In this document: in pieces, positions 12,831-24,734 of the stretch
Position numbering within the stretch: position 1 is the stretch's first letter
Layout: every line of letters starts with the position of its first letter
Source of the DNA: Anaspis maculata
Taxonomy: Eukaryota; Arthropoda; Insecta; Coleoptera; Scraptiidae
NCBI GenBank assembly: GCA_949128115.1
Contig: OX421964.1
Coordinates: forward strand, 19,120,892-19,184,891
Direction of reading: 5' to 3'
Length of the DNA: 64,000 nt
Made by a program: the position numbers and the translations under genes
The notes under the pieces: generated by a model
Database searches by the model: none
Told to the model about the DNA's origin: nothing
What the model saw: the letters and a program-made list of their open reading frames with translations, nothing else

Positions 12831-13291
12831 ACAGTCGAAATTTAGAAACAAAAATAAGATCTAGTCTGCAAAAACTCACATTTGTCCCTAGAAAGTTTTG
12901 GTTTCAGTAATCAAATGTTGGGCATTTATTTTGGCTATTGCTGAATTTGATCCATTTTCAGGCTGATGATTCGATATTGATTACTCTCCGGTTACTATTC
13001 CGGACTAGTTCATATAAGTCACTCACTTGTTTCATGCTATACTCAGAGCTAATTAGAGTAGGTGATAAACCGGGCATTTGATTATACGAACAGTCGAACT
13101 TAAAAAGGCATTACTTCCAGAAGTTCCAGAGCTTGTGCTACGTAATCCGAATCCCCACCTAACACTTAGCCCTTATCTAAGCATCAAGTCGACGTCGTTT
13201 CCTAATTAAAACTCGCGAAGAAAAGCTCAGCTCTGCCCTGCCGCTGTAAAAACTCCGGCGTACTCACGCCAAAGCGACAAAGTTTGTTGTA

Positions 13292-13669
13292 TTGCCCCTT
13301 ATCGGATTTTCTCGCCCGCCAAGAATGGGTTTAATGGAATTCGACACAACATCACGCTGGGCTACATTTGGCAGAAATCACAAAGTTTATAAACAAGTTG
13401 TTGGTTCCACGTTTTGCGGATTTGGTACGGTGATTCCGGCGCGTCGATGTCAAAAGTGTGCTTTTAATCTCGGCCATTCCCATGGCAAACTTTATGCAAA
13501 AGCGAAATTAATTTCCATCAGCCTGGATGCTGGCCGGCCCATGTCCATTCATCGAATTATTCACCATAAAGGGAAGATTATGGCACACATAATGTTACGC
13601 CCGCGCGTGTTTCGCAATGGCCTGATGTTTTTGAGTAATATGAATGAAGAGCAAAAAGGCAACTTTTAA
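13292..13669 (+). CDS. Unrecognised 125-codon open frame
   Basis: I do not recognise this protein. It has a CxxC (CQKC, about residue 54) and several His-rich words (GHSHGK, IHRIIHH), but these do not fall into a zinc-finger spacing I know. No signal peptide, membrane segment or splice context is evident. It lies outside any obvious repeat, which makes it slightly more credible than neighbouring open frames, but it could easily be chance or an unspliced exon fragment. Confidence 0.12.
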   Translation: MPLIGFSRPPRMGLMEFDTTSRWATFGRNHKVYKQVVGSTFCGFGTVIPARRCQKCAFNLGHSHGKLYAKAKLISISLDAGRPMSIHRIIHHKGKIMAHIMLRPRVFRNGLMFLSNMNEEQKGNF

Positions 13670-14659
13670 TTAAAAATTAATTATTTCTCCGCCTCGAAAG
13701 CAGCGCAAATTGGTGAAAGGTCGCGAGTTATTTAAGGATTTTTTTTTATGAGTTTGACCGCGCCACGGCTCGTACCTAGGCTCATTGTTTGGGTATGCGT
13801 CTGCGATTTAATTACTTGCGAGACACCGACGAAAAAAGTTGTTATAAAACTCCCATAATGGATTCGTGTATAGAATATGTTACGATACCTATATTAAAAG
13901 TTGGGGAAGTTTTGTTGAAAAAAGGTGAAACTCCAAATAAATACTGAAGTAGGTAAGCAGGTACAAAGTCGGCAGCTCGGGCTTAAAATAGCCTCAGATG
14001 ATGAGAGCGAAAGCTCAGGATGTCCGGAAACTTTTTTTCTTGTTCGATATTCCTAGGTTTGTTTTGTCGTAGTCGATGTTGAACTACACTTGTTTTAATA
14101 AGGATATTCCCAATATGTAGTCCTCTTTTTTCACGTAAGGTTCTTTTTTTATCATTATCAGTATCTAACTCAGCTGTGAGAGGTGTCCTCAAAGTAAATG
14201 GCAGGCGTTATAATGGTATAACTCCGAATATCCTAGACTCTCTGTTGCGGAAGACCCAAAAACCAGGTGAACTTGGTATTGAGTACTTTGCATCGAGAAG
14301 AACAACGCGGTCGACGCAATTCTTGACTGAAAGAGATAAATGAAACCACTTACTAATACTTGTAATTTTTCTGCATATTCTGGCCGATTGTGGCCTGATC
14401 TCCGCATAGAAACTTGGCTAGCCCTATAGAAGAGAACCTCTCGTTTGAACCTACTGTTGTGAATATCGAGTGAAGAAATCAATCAATATCAGCTCATTTT
14501 GAAAAAGAAATTGTCAAGTGTCAATTGTTTTTACCTATTAGCTCGCCAGGTACATGTCGCTCATCTTTGTTTTCTGTCAAAAGTCTGACGTTGTCACGTA
14601 GAACAGCTTCCAAGGTAGGTATTATCTATGGTAGGTATGGGGAATTCTCGGGGGAATTT
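13670..14659. other. Unannotated stretch
   Basis: Two minus-strand open frames (14482-14189 and 14192-13983) show no domain. Nothing else was recognised up to the foldback at 14660. Confidence 0.35.
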
Positions 14660-16138
14660 GAGATCTCTGTAGTTGCAGCGGTACGCTTTTTGATTCTGCA
14701 TTTTGTGATACTGCAATGAAATTTGGCAGTTGCAAACTACATAAAATTTCAAGTGATTTGACCCGCAGCACTCAAAAATTTGTCTATTAGGGGGCGACTG
14801 GGGGCCCCTCAAAATTTCAAGATGTTTGAATTTTTCCCATGCGCCATTCAGTACCGCCCTATCTACCGTACAGGACCCAAACAACTTTGTTCTTGACCAT
14901 CATAACATTTTTTGTCATGTCAATTCCATTCTTCTTATAGAAAAAAAATAATTCCTTTGCCTGGTCAACAAATTGAAAAATATATTTTTTTTGGACCACC
15001 AATAGATTGTTAAGTAGTTTTTGTGCGATCATCGATAAATCCGCATCCCCTTGATTCATTTATGAAAAGAAAACTTTTGCAGTGCTATTTTTCAACAAAG
15101 GAGTGACTTCAACTTACCATTATTTTCAACATTACCTTTTTCAATGTTTTTCCCCGGTAAGTTTGATTATTGTTATACTAATATACAGCTTGAAGTTCTC
15201 TTTAACGATGTGGATGATGAAACGGCCTCAGATTCCACCTGGAAGCCGTACATAATAATTTTTCTGCAAAGCCGTCAAATTTGGGATTTTTGATTTTCTA
15301 GCGGGAGCGGCCAAAATGTCAATACACACCACTCCGCCCAAGAGCACCGGTTTGCTCTAGCGGAAAACGATATTCACGCCTAACAATTTTGCATTTTGTG
15401 ATACTGAAATGAGAGTTGGTGCGAAAGTACCGCAACCGGTGCTCTTGGGCGGAGTGGTGTGTATTGACATTTTGGCCGCTCCCGGTAGAAAATCAAAAAT
15501 GCCAAATTTGACGGCCTTGCAGAAAAATTAGTATGCACGGCTTCCAGGTGGAATCTGAGGCGGTTTCATCATCCACACCGTTGAAGAAAACTTCAAGCTA
15601 TATATTAGTACAATAATAATCATATTTTTAGGGATAAAACATTGAAATAGGTGATGTTGAAAATAATGGTAAGTTGAGGTCACCCCTTCGTTAAAGAATA
15701 GAACAGCAAAACTTTTGTTTTCATAAATGAATCAAGGGGGTGCGGATTTATCGATGATCACACAAAAACGACTCAACTATCTATTTGTGGTCCAAAAAAA
15801 AATATATTTCTCGACTTGTTGACCAGACAAAGAAATAATTTTTTTCTGTAAGAAGAATGGAATTGACATGACGAAAAATGTTATGATGGTCAAGAACAAA
15901 GTTGTTTAGGTCCTGTACGGTAGATAGGGCGGTACTGAATGGTGCATGGTAAAAATTCTGACATCTTGAAATTTGGAGGGGCCCCCAGTCGCCCCCTAAT
16001 GGACAAACTTTTGAGTGCTGCGGGTCAAATCACTTGAAATTCTACGTAGTTTGCATATGCCAAATTTCACTGCAGTATCACAAAATGCAGAATCAGGGTC
16101 ATTTTGCCAGCGTACCGCTGCAACTACTGTAGAGACTC
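14660..16138. mobile_element. 1.5-kb foldback element with ~690-bp arms
   Basis: The left arm 14660-15351 is inverted as 15435-16138, with an ~83-bp loop. The outer ends share GTAGTTGCAGCGGTACGC, and the inner ends share GAGCACCGGT / ACCGGTGCTC. Long stretches match across the arms, including the block with GGGGGCGACTGGGGGCCCCT and the block with CCGCCCTATCTACCGTACAG. Open frames in the left arm (14884-14594 and 15059-14859, minus) are not convincing genes. A diverged fragment of the same family is at 45116-45260. Confidence 0.93.
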
Positions 16139-17700
16139 AATAGACAAGAATAGGCAAAATCTTGAAACTAACAGGAAGTGACCCGAGCAAAGGGGGCGGG
16201 TCAGGGAACCTGATTTTTTGAAGTTTCTATAATCTAGTCAGAAAACTGTCTAGAGGAAATGGATTGACAACACAACCTTCCAATGACCGACGCGACGGTG
16301 GAATGGTTAAATTATTTGTCAATACCCAACCAATTTGGCCCTTGACAGACAGGCTGTCCTTCCCTCATTGACAGCTTGCCAGCGGCATCAGTTCTTAGAA
16401 CAATGAGACGCTAAGAAATCAATGGGGATTGAGATATAGGAAAATTCCCGACCTGAACTGCTCTTACCAACACGTTATTGATCACGTCTTGCCACATCCT
16501 GGCAAATGAAATTTAGGAGAACCGGCTCCACCGATAATTTTACTGAAATTTCGAGGAACAAGCTTGTTTTTCGGTCAATACTGAGACGGAATCAAGTTTT
16601 AACATACAGTGGAAGAGGTAAGTAAGTCAATCGAGTCGTAAGAAAATCAAGCAAAGGTGAATAATTTTCCATTGGAGGCAATGCAGGGGCTCTGGAAGAT
16701 TTTCCCTCTGAATTACTTGGTGTGGCCGACCTGCTCTGTAACAGAGGCCAGTCGAAGGTGCGGAAGTGATGAAGAGGCCCTGGGTCACTTCCCTCGATCA
16801 TCACATTAACAGGCGACAAGCTGATCAGTGACAAGAACAAGATCGGCAAGCAGAGATGAAGGATATCAGGACAGGTTGACGAACGAAAGCAATGCAAGGG
16901 CACTAGGGCATTTCCCGTTTGGATTACTTCGTCTTGTCAACTTGTCCTGTGATGGTCCATTTACATAGAACTGTATCAGCAACGCTAACGTAAGTGTAGA
17001 AATTTCGATATGCACATTTCATGTGAAGACACGAGACACAATAAAAGCTGGTTGCCGGTTTCGGCGCTCACAACTTGAATCCTCGGCTTCATGCATGGAA
17101 GGTACAGGTTCAAACTCCGTCACTAACGTTGGTTTTGCTGTCACAGCAAAGGAACAGGCTGGCCAGGTACTGGTTTGGCCCGCGGATCATTGCGCGATGG
17201 CCTCCCTGTGTCAGGTAAGCTCTGAAAGTAGAGTAGGTGGTTATGATGAGGTGAATAAAAGAAAGGACCGGCCAAGCCAATGCCATTTTCTCATCTCACT
17301 GGCCTGGCAATCAACTGGTAGGGAGGTTTATGACTGATTGAATGCCGGACTAGAGACACTGCGATTCCCTTTCTGTCTCAGGATGGCGTTGCCTTGGTTC
17401 ATCATACCATGCGATCAACAAAATTCGGAATTGGGGTAGGCTTTGCTCTGGCCGAAAGCGACGTGTGACACGATCTGTCTGTGGCGTCCATCGAGGGCCA
17501 TAGTAACCCATGACAGAGCAACACACCTAAAGTCCCAGCATACATCCAATGAGGATCCGACGTGAGACCTGGCCTGCCCTGCCATTGCGCCCCTTCAACT
17601 AGAAAAACCCACTCCAGGAAACTCACACATTTCCAAGGCGGAGATTAGAAAAATGGGAAACAGGAAAGGGGGAAAGCGGGATCCTCACCCTGACCTACAT
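16139..17700. other. Mostly unannotated; contains a diverged ~75-bp duplication
   Basis: Segments 16668-16744 and 16879-16955 are similar: both have GCAATGCA, a (T)TTTCCC word, ATTACTT, and a closing CTGT or CCTGTG, about 211 bp apart. Open frames of ~75-105 codons (such as 17023-17337) have no known domain. The phrase GGTTCAAACTCC at about 17107 resembles a tRNA B box, but no matching A box convinced me. Confidence 0.4.
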
Positions 17701-17715
17701 TCATAGGTACACATA

Positions 17716-18090
17716 CAGTCGGGGAACAGAATATCCCAACCAAACATATCTCGCCACAGACATCCCGACAATAATATTCCAGCCAAATATCTCCGCGACA
17801 AAATCACCCAGGCCAAAAGTATCTCCGCCAATAATATTCCAGCAAAAAATATCCCCATAACAAAATTTCCCAAGGCAAAAATGTCCCCGCCAATAATATC
17901 CTTGTCAAAAATATCGCCGCAAGAAAATTTCCCAAGAAAATCCCAAGCCAGAAATATCTCCTTCAATAATATCCCTGCCAAAAATATCTCCGCGACACAG
18001 TTTTCTAGGTCAAAAATTTTACCGCCAATACTAACTCAGCCAGAAATATTCCCGCAGCGACAAAATATCCCGAGCCAAAAAATCGCACGG
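17716..18090. repeat. Array of ~17-bp word CCAAAAATATCTCC
   Basis: About twenty degenerate copies of CCAAAAATATCTCC or CCAATAATATTCC in one orientation. The reverse-complement array follows at 18430-18645, so the two arrays flank a ~340-bp spacer. Related words with ATATACC occur at 24735-24810 and 30640-30785. Confidence 0.85.
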
Positions 18091-18240
18091 AGATAATGCT
18101 TTTCATCAGCCAGCTACACTTTTTTATGTCCGAGTTATTTCTGAATAAAAAAGCGGTGTTATGGTCGGAGGTTACAACTCTTCAGACACCTGATGAGCTC
18201 CATGTGTATAATTTTTGTCTATACAAGTTTATTCTGTATC

Positions 18241-18391
18241 TGATGAGTCTAAAAAGAAGTATGATTTTTGAGTCAAAAATCAACGTTTCATCTGCCGGGT
18301 CCAAAAAGAAGAAAAATGGTTGAGTCAAAAACAGACCCTTATCTATGTAGTCTGAAAAGAAGGATGGTACCTAAGTTAAAAATCAATTTTT
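18241..18391. repeat. Three tandem ~50-bp units
   Basis: Each unit has GTCTAAAAAGAAG-like sequence followed by GAGTCAAAAATCA-like sequence and TTTCAT or CTTAT. The units sit in the spacer between the inverted 17-bp word arrays. Confidence 0.7.
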
Positions 18392-18429
18392 CATGTGATT
18401 TACCTAATTTTTATCCTGGAATATTATAT

Positions 18430-18645
18430 TGACGGGGATATTTTCAGTCTGGAATGATAATTGGTCGCGGGGATATTTTTGGCTGGAGTATTTCTGGCGT
18501 GGGAAATTTTGTCGCAGGGAAACTTTTGGCTGGGATATTTTCGCCTTGGAAATTTTGTCGCTGGGATATTTTTGACGGGGATATTATTGCAGGGATATTT
18601 GTCGCGGGATATTTTTCGTCGGAATATCTTGTCACCGCACCACTG
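18430..18645. repeat. Inverted array of the ~17-bp word (GGGATATTTTTGGC)
   Basis: Repeated GGGATATTTTTGGC / GGAAATTTTGTCGC words, the reverse complement of the array at 17716-18090. The outer ends read CAGTCGGGG (left, 17716) and CCGCACCACTG (right, 18645), loosely hAT-like, but the flanking sequences do not give a clean 8-bp duplication. Confidence 0.8.
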
Positions 18646-18750
18646 ATACAGACATATCTGACATATCTGCTTAGACTTCATAATCCGTATAAACTTTATG
18701 TCCCGGTTCCCTTTTCCTCGATAATAATTGTTATAATTATACGGGATGTT

Positions 18751-19300
18751 CCACGAAGTAACCGACATAGTTCAAGGGTAGATGAACTTCCTCGAGGCAA
18801 ATCAGAATCTGCCTTCGAAATTTTCCTGACGTCCCCCGTTTCCGATATACAGGGTGATTTATGTGTTCAACCGAAAAGTTTGATTGGCCATATCTCAGGA
18901 ATACATCATCAGAATCTATTGAAATTTTGCAGGTGTATTCAAGAAACGAAAGCCTTTGTAGCGCCTTATTTACTTATAAAATAAATACAGGACCGTACCC
19001 AAAATTTTGTTTTTCGCGTTTCTGTTTAAAAAGTGATTCTGTAGGTATAGATTTTTTTTCAAATCTGATATCATATTTAGAAACTACATGAAAAATGCTA
19101 CAAAATGCGATTCCTTAATTGTTTGGCACTAATTCAGCTGATTCGAGAAAAAATTATTGACAAAAATTTTTCAGGAATATTTTGAGTAATCTCAATTTAA
19201 ATCACCCTGTATATCGGGAACGGGGGACGTCAGGGAAATTTTGAAGGCAGATTCTGATTTACCTCGAGAATGTACATCTTTCCTTGAACTGTGTAATGTG
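18751..19300. mobile_element. Foldback element with TACAGGGTG-type inner pair
   Basis: The left arm, about 18766-18862, has AGTTCAAGG, CCTCGAGG, AATCAGAATCTGCCTTC and TTTCCGATATACAGGGTG. The right arm, about 19197-19300, is its inverse, with CACCCTGTATATCGGGAACG and GAAGGCAGATTCTGATT. The pair TATACAGGGTGATTTA / TAAATCACCCTGTATA thus sits inside a longer inverted repeat. The interior shows no coding domain. Confidence 0.85.
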
Positions 19301-19387
19301 TTTATGCGCAAAATCAATGCGCAAAAAGCGAATTTCAACTAGATAAGATACCAACCACTTGATAATAATTCGTGTTTTGGAGGAGCT

Positions 19388-19705
19388 TGTGGTGTGGTTA
19401 GTTAGCGCGTTCGACTACCACTCCAGAGGTCGCGGGTTCGATCTCCGCCGGGGACAGATTTTCGGCCTCGAAAACAAGCTCCTTGGTTTAGTTGGAATGC
19501 TTGCTAAATGCAAGACGCGTGTCGCATAGCACGTAAAATACAAACGATGGTGTCGACCCCATGCGATGTTGGTGGTCGTTAAAAATCCCTACCCTGTGTT
19601 GGAACACACAGGGGTTCGGCAAAATTCCCGGTATAGTGGAGGAAAGCATTCACCGGCGTCGGTGTTAGGCCTCGTTGCGGAAATAGGCCGACGTTAAATA
19701 AACGA
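19388..19705 (+). mobile_element. tRNA-derived SINE with target duplication
   Basis: The 5' part resembles a tRNA. A box-A-like TGGTTAGTTAGCGCG is followed by an anticodon-region equivalent and a box B GGTTCGATCTC (about 19435-19446), so transcription would be by RNA polymerase III. A ~240-bp non-tRNA body follows, ending in an A-rich AATAAACGAATAATAA tail. The flanks ATAATAATTCGTGTTTTG and GAGGAGCT occur both before (19362-19387) and after (19706-19730) the element. This is a target-site duplication of about 25 bp with one extra G on the left, as expected from LINE-mediated retroposition. Confidence 0.9.
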
Positions 19706-19767
19706 ATAATAATTCGTGTTTTGAGGAGCTGATTCAAACTGTCAATGATTTTAAATATGAAATAAGC

Positions 19768-20092
19768 TTAACCCGGCCGGTAGCGCGGCAGACTCCGTCT
19801 TTGGAAGCAATTCCAGGGATCGTGGGTTCGAATCCGGCCTGAGCCAGGTGAAAATTTTCATGCGCTCTTTAGTACCTTGGCGTGTACCACCGTGCAGTCA
19901 CGTCAAGGGAAAAATTGTGAAACGAGAAGGACACCGAAAAAAGGGTGCTAATAACCTCGCTGTTGATGCGTCCATAAAATGGTGGGTGGTGTGGGAATCA
20001 CCCGGCGTCGCTCTTAGCCTACTAAGACGGCGCTAAGGAGGTACTGCCAGTGACTACACGGATAGCCGCCCACCGCAAAAAGAAAAAAAAAG
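19768..20092 (+). mobile_element. Second tRNA-derived SINE
   Basis: Begins with CCCGGCCGGTAGCGCGGCAG, a box-A-like D-arm region, and has a perfect box B GGTTCGAATCC at about 19826-19836. The body runs to an A-rich tail (AAAAAGAAAAAAAAA) near 20090. The 62-codon open frame inside it (19848-20036) is incidental. Its body differs from that of the SINE just upstream, so this is a distinct family. A target duplication was not found with confidence. Confidence 0.8.
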
Positions 20093-22757
20093 CCAAAATC
20101 TTGAAAACCAGAGCCAATTCAGTACTTTCATAAATATGTTCGAAAACTGTGGACTCAAAATTATAAAAGTCCGCGAAGATATCCAGGGCAACCAGAAATA
20201 AGTGTTTTTATGTTGAGCTGTGTAATAGGTGCTGATGGTGTATCCGAAACTAAATTTAAGTAATAATGAAATTACAAATAATCAACGTGTTGCCTACCTT
20301 TATTATCTGACTCCCGCATCATTCTGATAAGCAGTCTACCTCAATTATGCTCTTGAACAACAAAAGAATGTAGGGTTCTCAAAGGCGAAAACTTCCAATA
20401 CTCAGGTTTTGAGTAACTGGTAATGTAATTAAAGTTTTCGAAACTAGGATACAGGTGGCCGGAGTTTTGTCGTGAATAAGAAACTCCTAATTTTAAAGGT
20501 TAAGGGAGCAATTATTCGTGCCGTGACAATCCTAAATATTTCAAGCATGTTCAACCTCTGCCACTTCTCTATAATATTGTAATTTTGCTATATATACCCG
20601 CAACTAAACCATTAAATACAGTTATCGCGCTGGTAATAATCCCTATCAAAACAATTATCTCAGTTAATTGTTTCCACGGAGATTATTCTGTGTACCAGAT
20701 AAACCGGGCATTATTTCAGCCAGGGCATCTCGTGAATAAATTATTTGCATATGGGCGGATTTGGGTCGTTCGATTATTAAAGAATTAATTTATTGTATTG
20801 TTAGCTGGGATCATGAAAATATCAGGAGGATGACTAACACTGTTGATGGTGGAATTCATTCAGAATTTGAGTTGCGAGTGTATAGCAAAAGTATGAAATG
20901 TTTTGTAAACTTGTGCAGGCGTGAAACGTAAATATTCGCCGTGGCCATCAGAGAGTCGATAAGTCATGTTGTGTGCTTCCGGTTCGCCGTGCGAAAAATT
21001 ATTATTACTTTCGACTGATACCGGATGATTTGTTGCAGAATGGACTTCAAAGCGCGCTTTTCAGGATGCTGGTGTGATGGAAATTCAGCGAAAATCTGAT
21101 TATAACGATGTTATGACAGAAACTTTCATTGTTCCAATTCAAAGAAGTATGAACATTGATCATGGAGCGCTCACAACATATTCTATCTCTCCATCCTTCA
21201 AATTGTTAAAACTCCAGGATTTTAAAAAGTTATGCGGAAACTCTGCGAATTCGAGGTTCAACAAAAATGCTCAGATTCTCAACGCATGCATAACTAATTT
21301 ATACAACTCAATCAATCCAGGTTCACAATACTTTCCCTTCTTGTTGGGTGGTGGGTCGGGGGAGGGAAATTGAGTTGTCATCTTGATTTTTGAGGAAGAA
21401 ATATTGAAGGTACTTTTACCCTTCTGCGAGAAGATACCTAAAAACATGCCTGCAATACTCTACTCTACCTTTGTCCATTCGAAAGATGCCTGACATCCTG
21501 TGTCAACTGAAATTTCGCTTGCGGCGATCGACAAAATGGTTCAAACAGGTTTTAAAAACATGTGTGCCAAAGGGCATTTGCATCACTCAAATCTTCTGCA
21601 GCATACAGAACTTTTTCCGAATGTGCCGACTCCACTATCACAATATCAACTAACTCAAGTCAAGTGTCAATACAGAATAGGCACATTTTCGTTAAAAATT
21701 ATTTCTCAAGTGGCCACCTAAGCTCAAGTTAAGAAACGTTGCGATCTTCGCTGGAAACTCTGACTGGGGTATGAACAACAAGCCCCGTATACAACTGGCG
21801 GAGGAACCGTTTGGGAGTTTGACGTTATTAACACGCCGTAATAATGAGTTATTGTACGTTTAACATGTCAATAATTAGAGAACCCAACGCAAGTTGACTA
21901 ACATTTTCATTTCTATATTGCTTGTTGTTCACAGATTTCCAGAGTTCCATCAATGCAGAATTGCGAATTCGTCCAAATATTTGCAATACACAATGGAACG
22001 CAAATATCGTTGTGAAACTCTTGCAATTATTATTATTACCTATCACAGGCGCATAATGTATCCAGATTCCAAACCAACGTAAATAAATACGATTTGCATC
22101 GACGACCTCGACAATAATCGGATAATGCATTGAAATCACGTACCTACTGCGCCATATTACCGAAATTTAATGCGTCCTGTGCCTTCCGCTAACTCCAAAT
22201 TGATGGCTGGTCTGCCGAGAGACGACGTGCTGGAAATTTCCTGATTTGTACAAATCATACTGATGAATAAAAGTGAAAACGGGGAATTCTAAGTTTGCAT
22301 TTCGGATATTTAAATAATTATATTCCCGAGAGCATTTCAGCTTTAGTGACCCGTCCTATTCGGCATCAGCAGTTCTAAGAATAAATCATCCCGCGGGAAC
22401 AAGGATTGCTTATTTCTCTTGGCCGGATCCTTTTGAAATCTGCATGGCAGGAGAAAGAGAGAGAATTTCTGCATGCTTCGCTCGACTAAAAGGATTCGCC
22501 GATTTTTCATTGCGTTTTCAGTTAGGTTTAGCGGTTTTCCATCAGCAACTACTTGCATTTGCCATAATAGTCTAGGATCTTTTCGGATAAAAAGCGATGC
22601 TAGAGGCAAGTCATGTTAAAGTTTGGCAACATACGTTTTAAGGGTATTTGGACCCCGCTGAATACGAAAACCATTGTTGCCAAGCCGAATTTTGCACCGG
22701 AAGCCTGCAATGGGTAGGGAGGGTGAAGGGGAGGGAAGGCCAAAAATCACTATTTTT
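20093..22757. other. Unannotated stretch
   Basis: A few open frames of 60-99 codons (for example 21074-21373) lack recognisable motifs. Near 21793-21814 the word CAACTGGCGGAGGAACCG matches a dispersed repeat also seen at about 46520 and 56670. Nothing else was recognised. Confidence 0.35.
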
Positions 22758-23915
22758 GGATAGATAGATTGGTTTTATTTCCTATAATCACAATTACAGA
22801 GAAACGTCGAACATTTCGAAGATAGTTATATGGTGTATAAATAAACGGTGTATAAATAAAAGACTAATGTAAATGACATTACACAACATATTAAAATTGT
22901 ACTTCAAAACTCGAGATGATTAAAAAATTCCTCGACAGTGTATAAGCTTTTTTTCAGGAGATGTAGTTTCATTTTTTTGATGAAGAGGTTCTCAAGCAAC
23001 AAGCGAAACTCATCGGGCAGCTCATTGTACAGCCTGGGACTCCAGTAGCGCAGTCTTCTCATATTATTTGTGCGGCAGAACGGTGTAGCGAAGTTTTCTC
23101 TTCCTCTGGTCTCGTATCCATGCCGGTCGCCATTCTTTGCCAAAAGAAATCGGTTTTGGTGGACGTATCTGAGAGTATTGAGAATGAAGAGACTACTCAG
23201 GGTGAGTATTCTGTGCTCTTTGAAGAGCTCCCTACAACTTGTTCTGCTCTTCACTCCTACCAACGCTCTGACCGCCTGTTTTTGTAGACCGAAAACTTCC
23301 GACCTCCGCCGATGTACCCCAGAAAAGCACGTCATACTGGAGGATGGACTGTACTCTAGCAAAGCACAGCGATCTTGCGGCCTGGTAAGTACTTATTTTC
23401 TTGATTCTTCTGAGGCAGTAAACCTGTGAAGGCAGTCTTGTACACAGCTCATCCACATGTGCCCTCCACTTCAGCCGATCATCCATTAGCATGCCCAGGA
23501 AACGAATGGCGCCGACCCCCTGTCCACCATTTCCAAAGTACATTTTCTTGTTTTTTTTCTTCATTGAGAGCCAACTTGTTGCTGTTTATCCAATTTTTCG
23601 CATCCTGGAGAGTCACCATCATTTCTCCCTCTACCTCGCCTCTTGTTGACCCGGAGACCACGAAACTGGTATCATCAGCAAACAGATAGGTGCTAACATT
23701 CGGGAAGTTGAACGGCAGGTCATTTATATTAATTAGGAAGAGCAGCGGCCCCAGTATGCTGCCCTGAGAGACCTCATGTTTGACGAACCTCTTCTTCGAT
23801 GCTTTGTTCATCCATTGTACAGTCTGAGATCTATCTGAGAGGTATGATCGAACAAGATCATTTGCGACCCCTCTGACTCTATAACACTTCAACTTCTGCA
23901 GGACAATTGAGTTAT
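22758..23915 (-). pseudogene. 5'-truncated, frameshifted non-LTR retrotransposon 3' half
   Basis: Read on the minus strand, 23892-23479 gives KCYRVRGVANDLVRSYLSDR, then SQGSILGPLLFLININDLP and LFADDTSFVVSG (catalytic FADD). 23564-23232, in another frame, gives IRFLGMLMDDRLKWRAHVDEL (the FLG-D motif after the catalytic box). 23362-22904 gives the C-terminal region with LQKQAVRALVGVKSRTSCRELF and ILTLSSLFILNTL, typical of jockey/CR1-like ORF2 ends. At least two frameshifts break it. A 3' untranslated segment with AATAAA (minus strand) ends at a microsatellite tail (GATA)n at 22758-22769. The 5' half (endonuclease, early RT) is missing, as in ordinary 5' truncation. Confidence 0.93.
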
Positions 23916-23984
23916 AAGACTCCGATCAACATAATATGACACAGATGGGTCTACTCTAGAGTTTCGAAAACGCCAATCATCAGG

Positions 23985-24690
23985 GCTCAAGATGACACGT
24001 GAAAAAGCGAAGGGGGCTTAATCATGGAGTATTACAAGAAAAACTCCCAGAGAATACGATAGGGGGGCTTATCAGGGCTAAAAACAATACTAAAGACACA
24101 ATAAGGAGGATCCCGACCAACATATGAAGATACAGGGGGCTTACTAGAGCTCCGAAAGCTAAGACAAGATGAAAGCGGGCTCAGCTAGGGTAGAGATAAA
24201 TCATGAAGACACATCAAGGAGGTCTAGTATAGAGCTCTGAGAGATCTGAGAACTCTTAAGGGAGCTTTCTAGAGCTCCAGAAACTTTGATAAGGGGCTCA
24301 GCAGGGCTAGGCGTAAAGGGACTCATTAGAGTTCGAAATGACACTTGGAGATACAACAAAGGGGGCCTGTAGGACTTTGAACAACACATGAAGGCACAAA
24401 TGGGCTTACTAGAGTTCCAAAAGCGAAAGCTAGATGAAAAAGAACTCAGCAGGTGGCACATGTCGACCCAAGGGGCCCTAATAGGGCTCAGAGGAACCTA
24501 AAACGGTAAAAAAGAGCTCCCTGAAGCTCCAGAAACTTTTAAAAGACACAAGCTGAGAAGTCAACAGGGCTCTGCATAACACAGAAAGGCAGCACAGGGC
24601 TCATCAGGGCTTTGAATAACACAGGAAAGCAACACGGGGCTAGTCAGGGCTCAAAAGAACACTAAGGGATAGAAGGGGTCCTGTAAGTAA
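23985..24690. repeat. Second copy of the ~50-bp minisatellite
   Basis: The same words as in 5455-10356 occur in the same orientation: GGGGGCTTAAT, ATCAGGGCT, GACACATCAAGG, GAGCTCCAGAAACTTT, GGGGCTCAGCAGGGCT. Monomers are diverged and the ~200-bp higher-order period is less clear. It lies directly behind the 5'-truncated end of the retrotransposon. Confidence 0.85.
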
Positions 24691-24734
24691 GACTCCAAAT
24701 AATACATGTAGAAGCGGGCTTGGTGTGATGCCAG

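Noticed and set aside
17685..18768. Hydrophobic-looking open frames (words such as AGILLAEILLAW and PAKNIPATKFPR)
   Set aside because: They are translations of the 17-bp word arrays, not membrane proteins.
19388..19460. A genuine tRNA gene
   Set aside because: A and B boxes are present, but the cloverleaf stems are poor and a long body with A-rich tail and target duplication follows, so it is a SINE.
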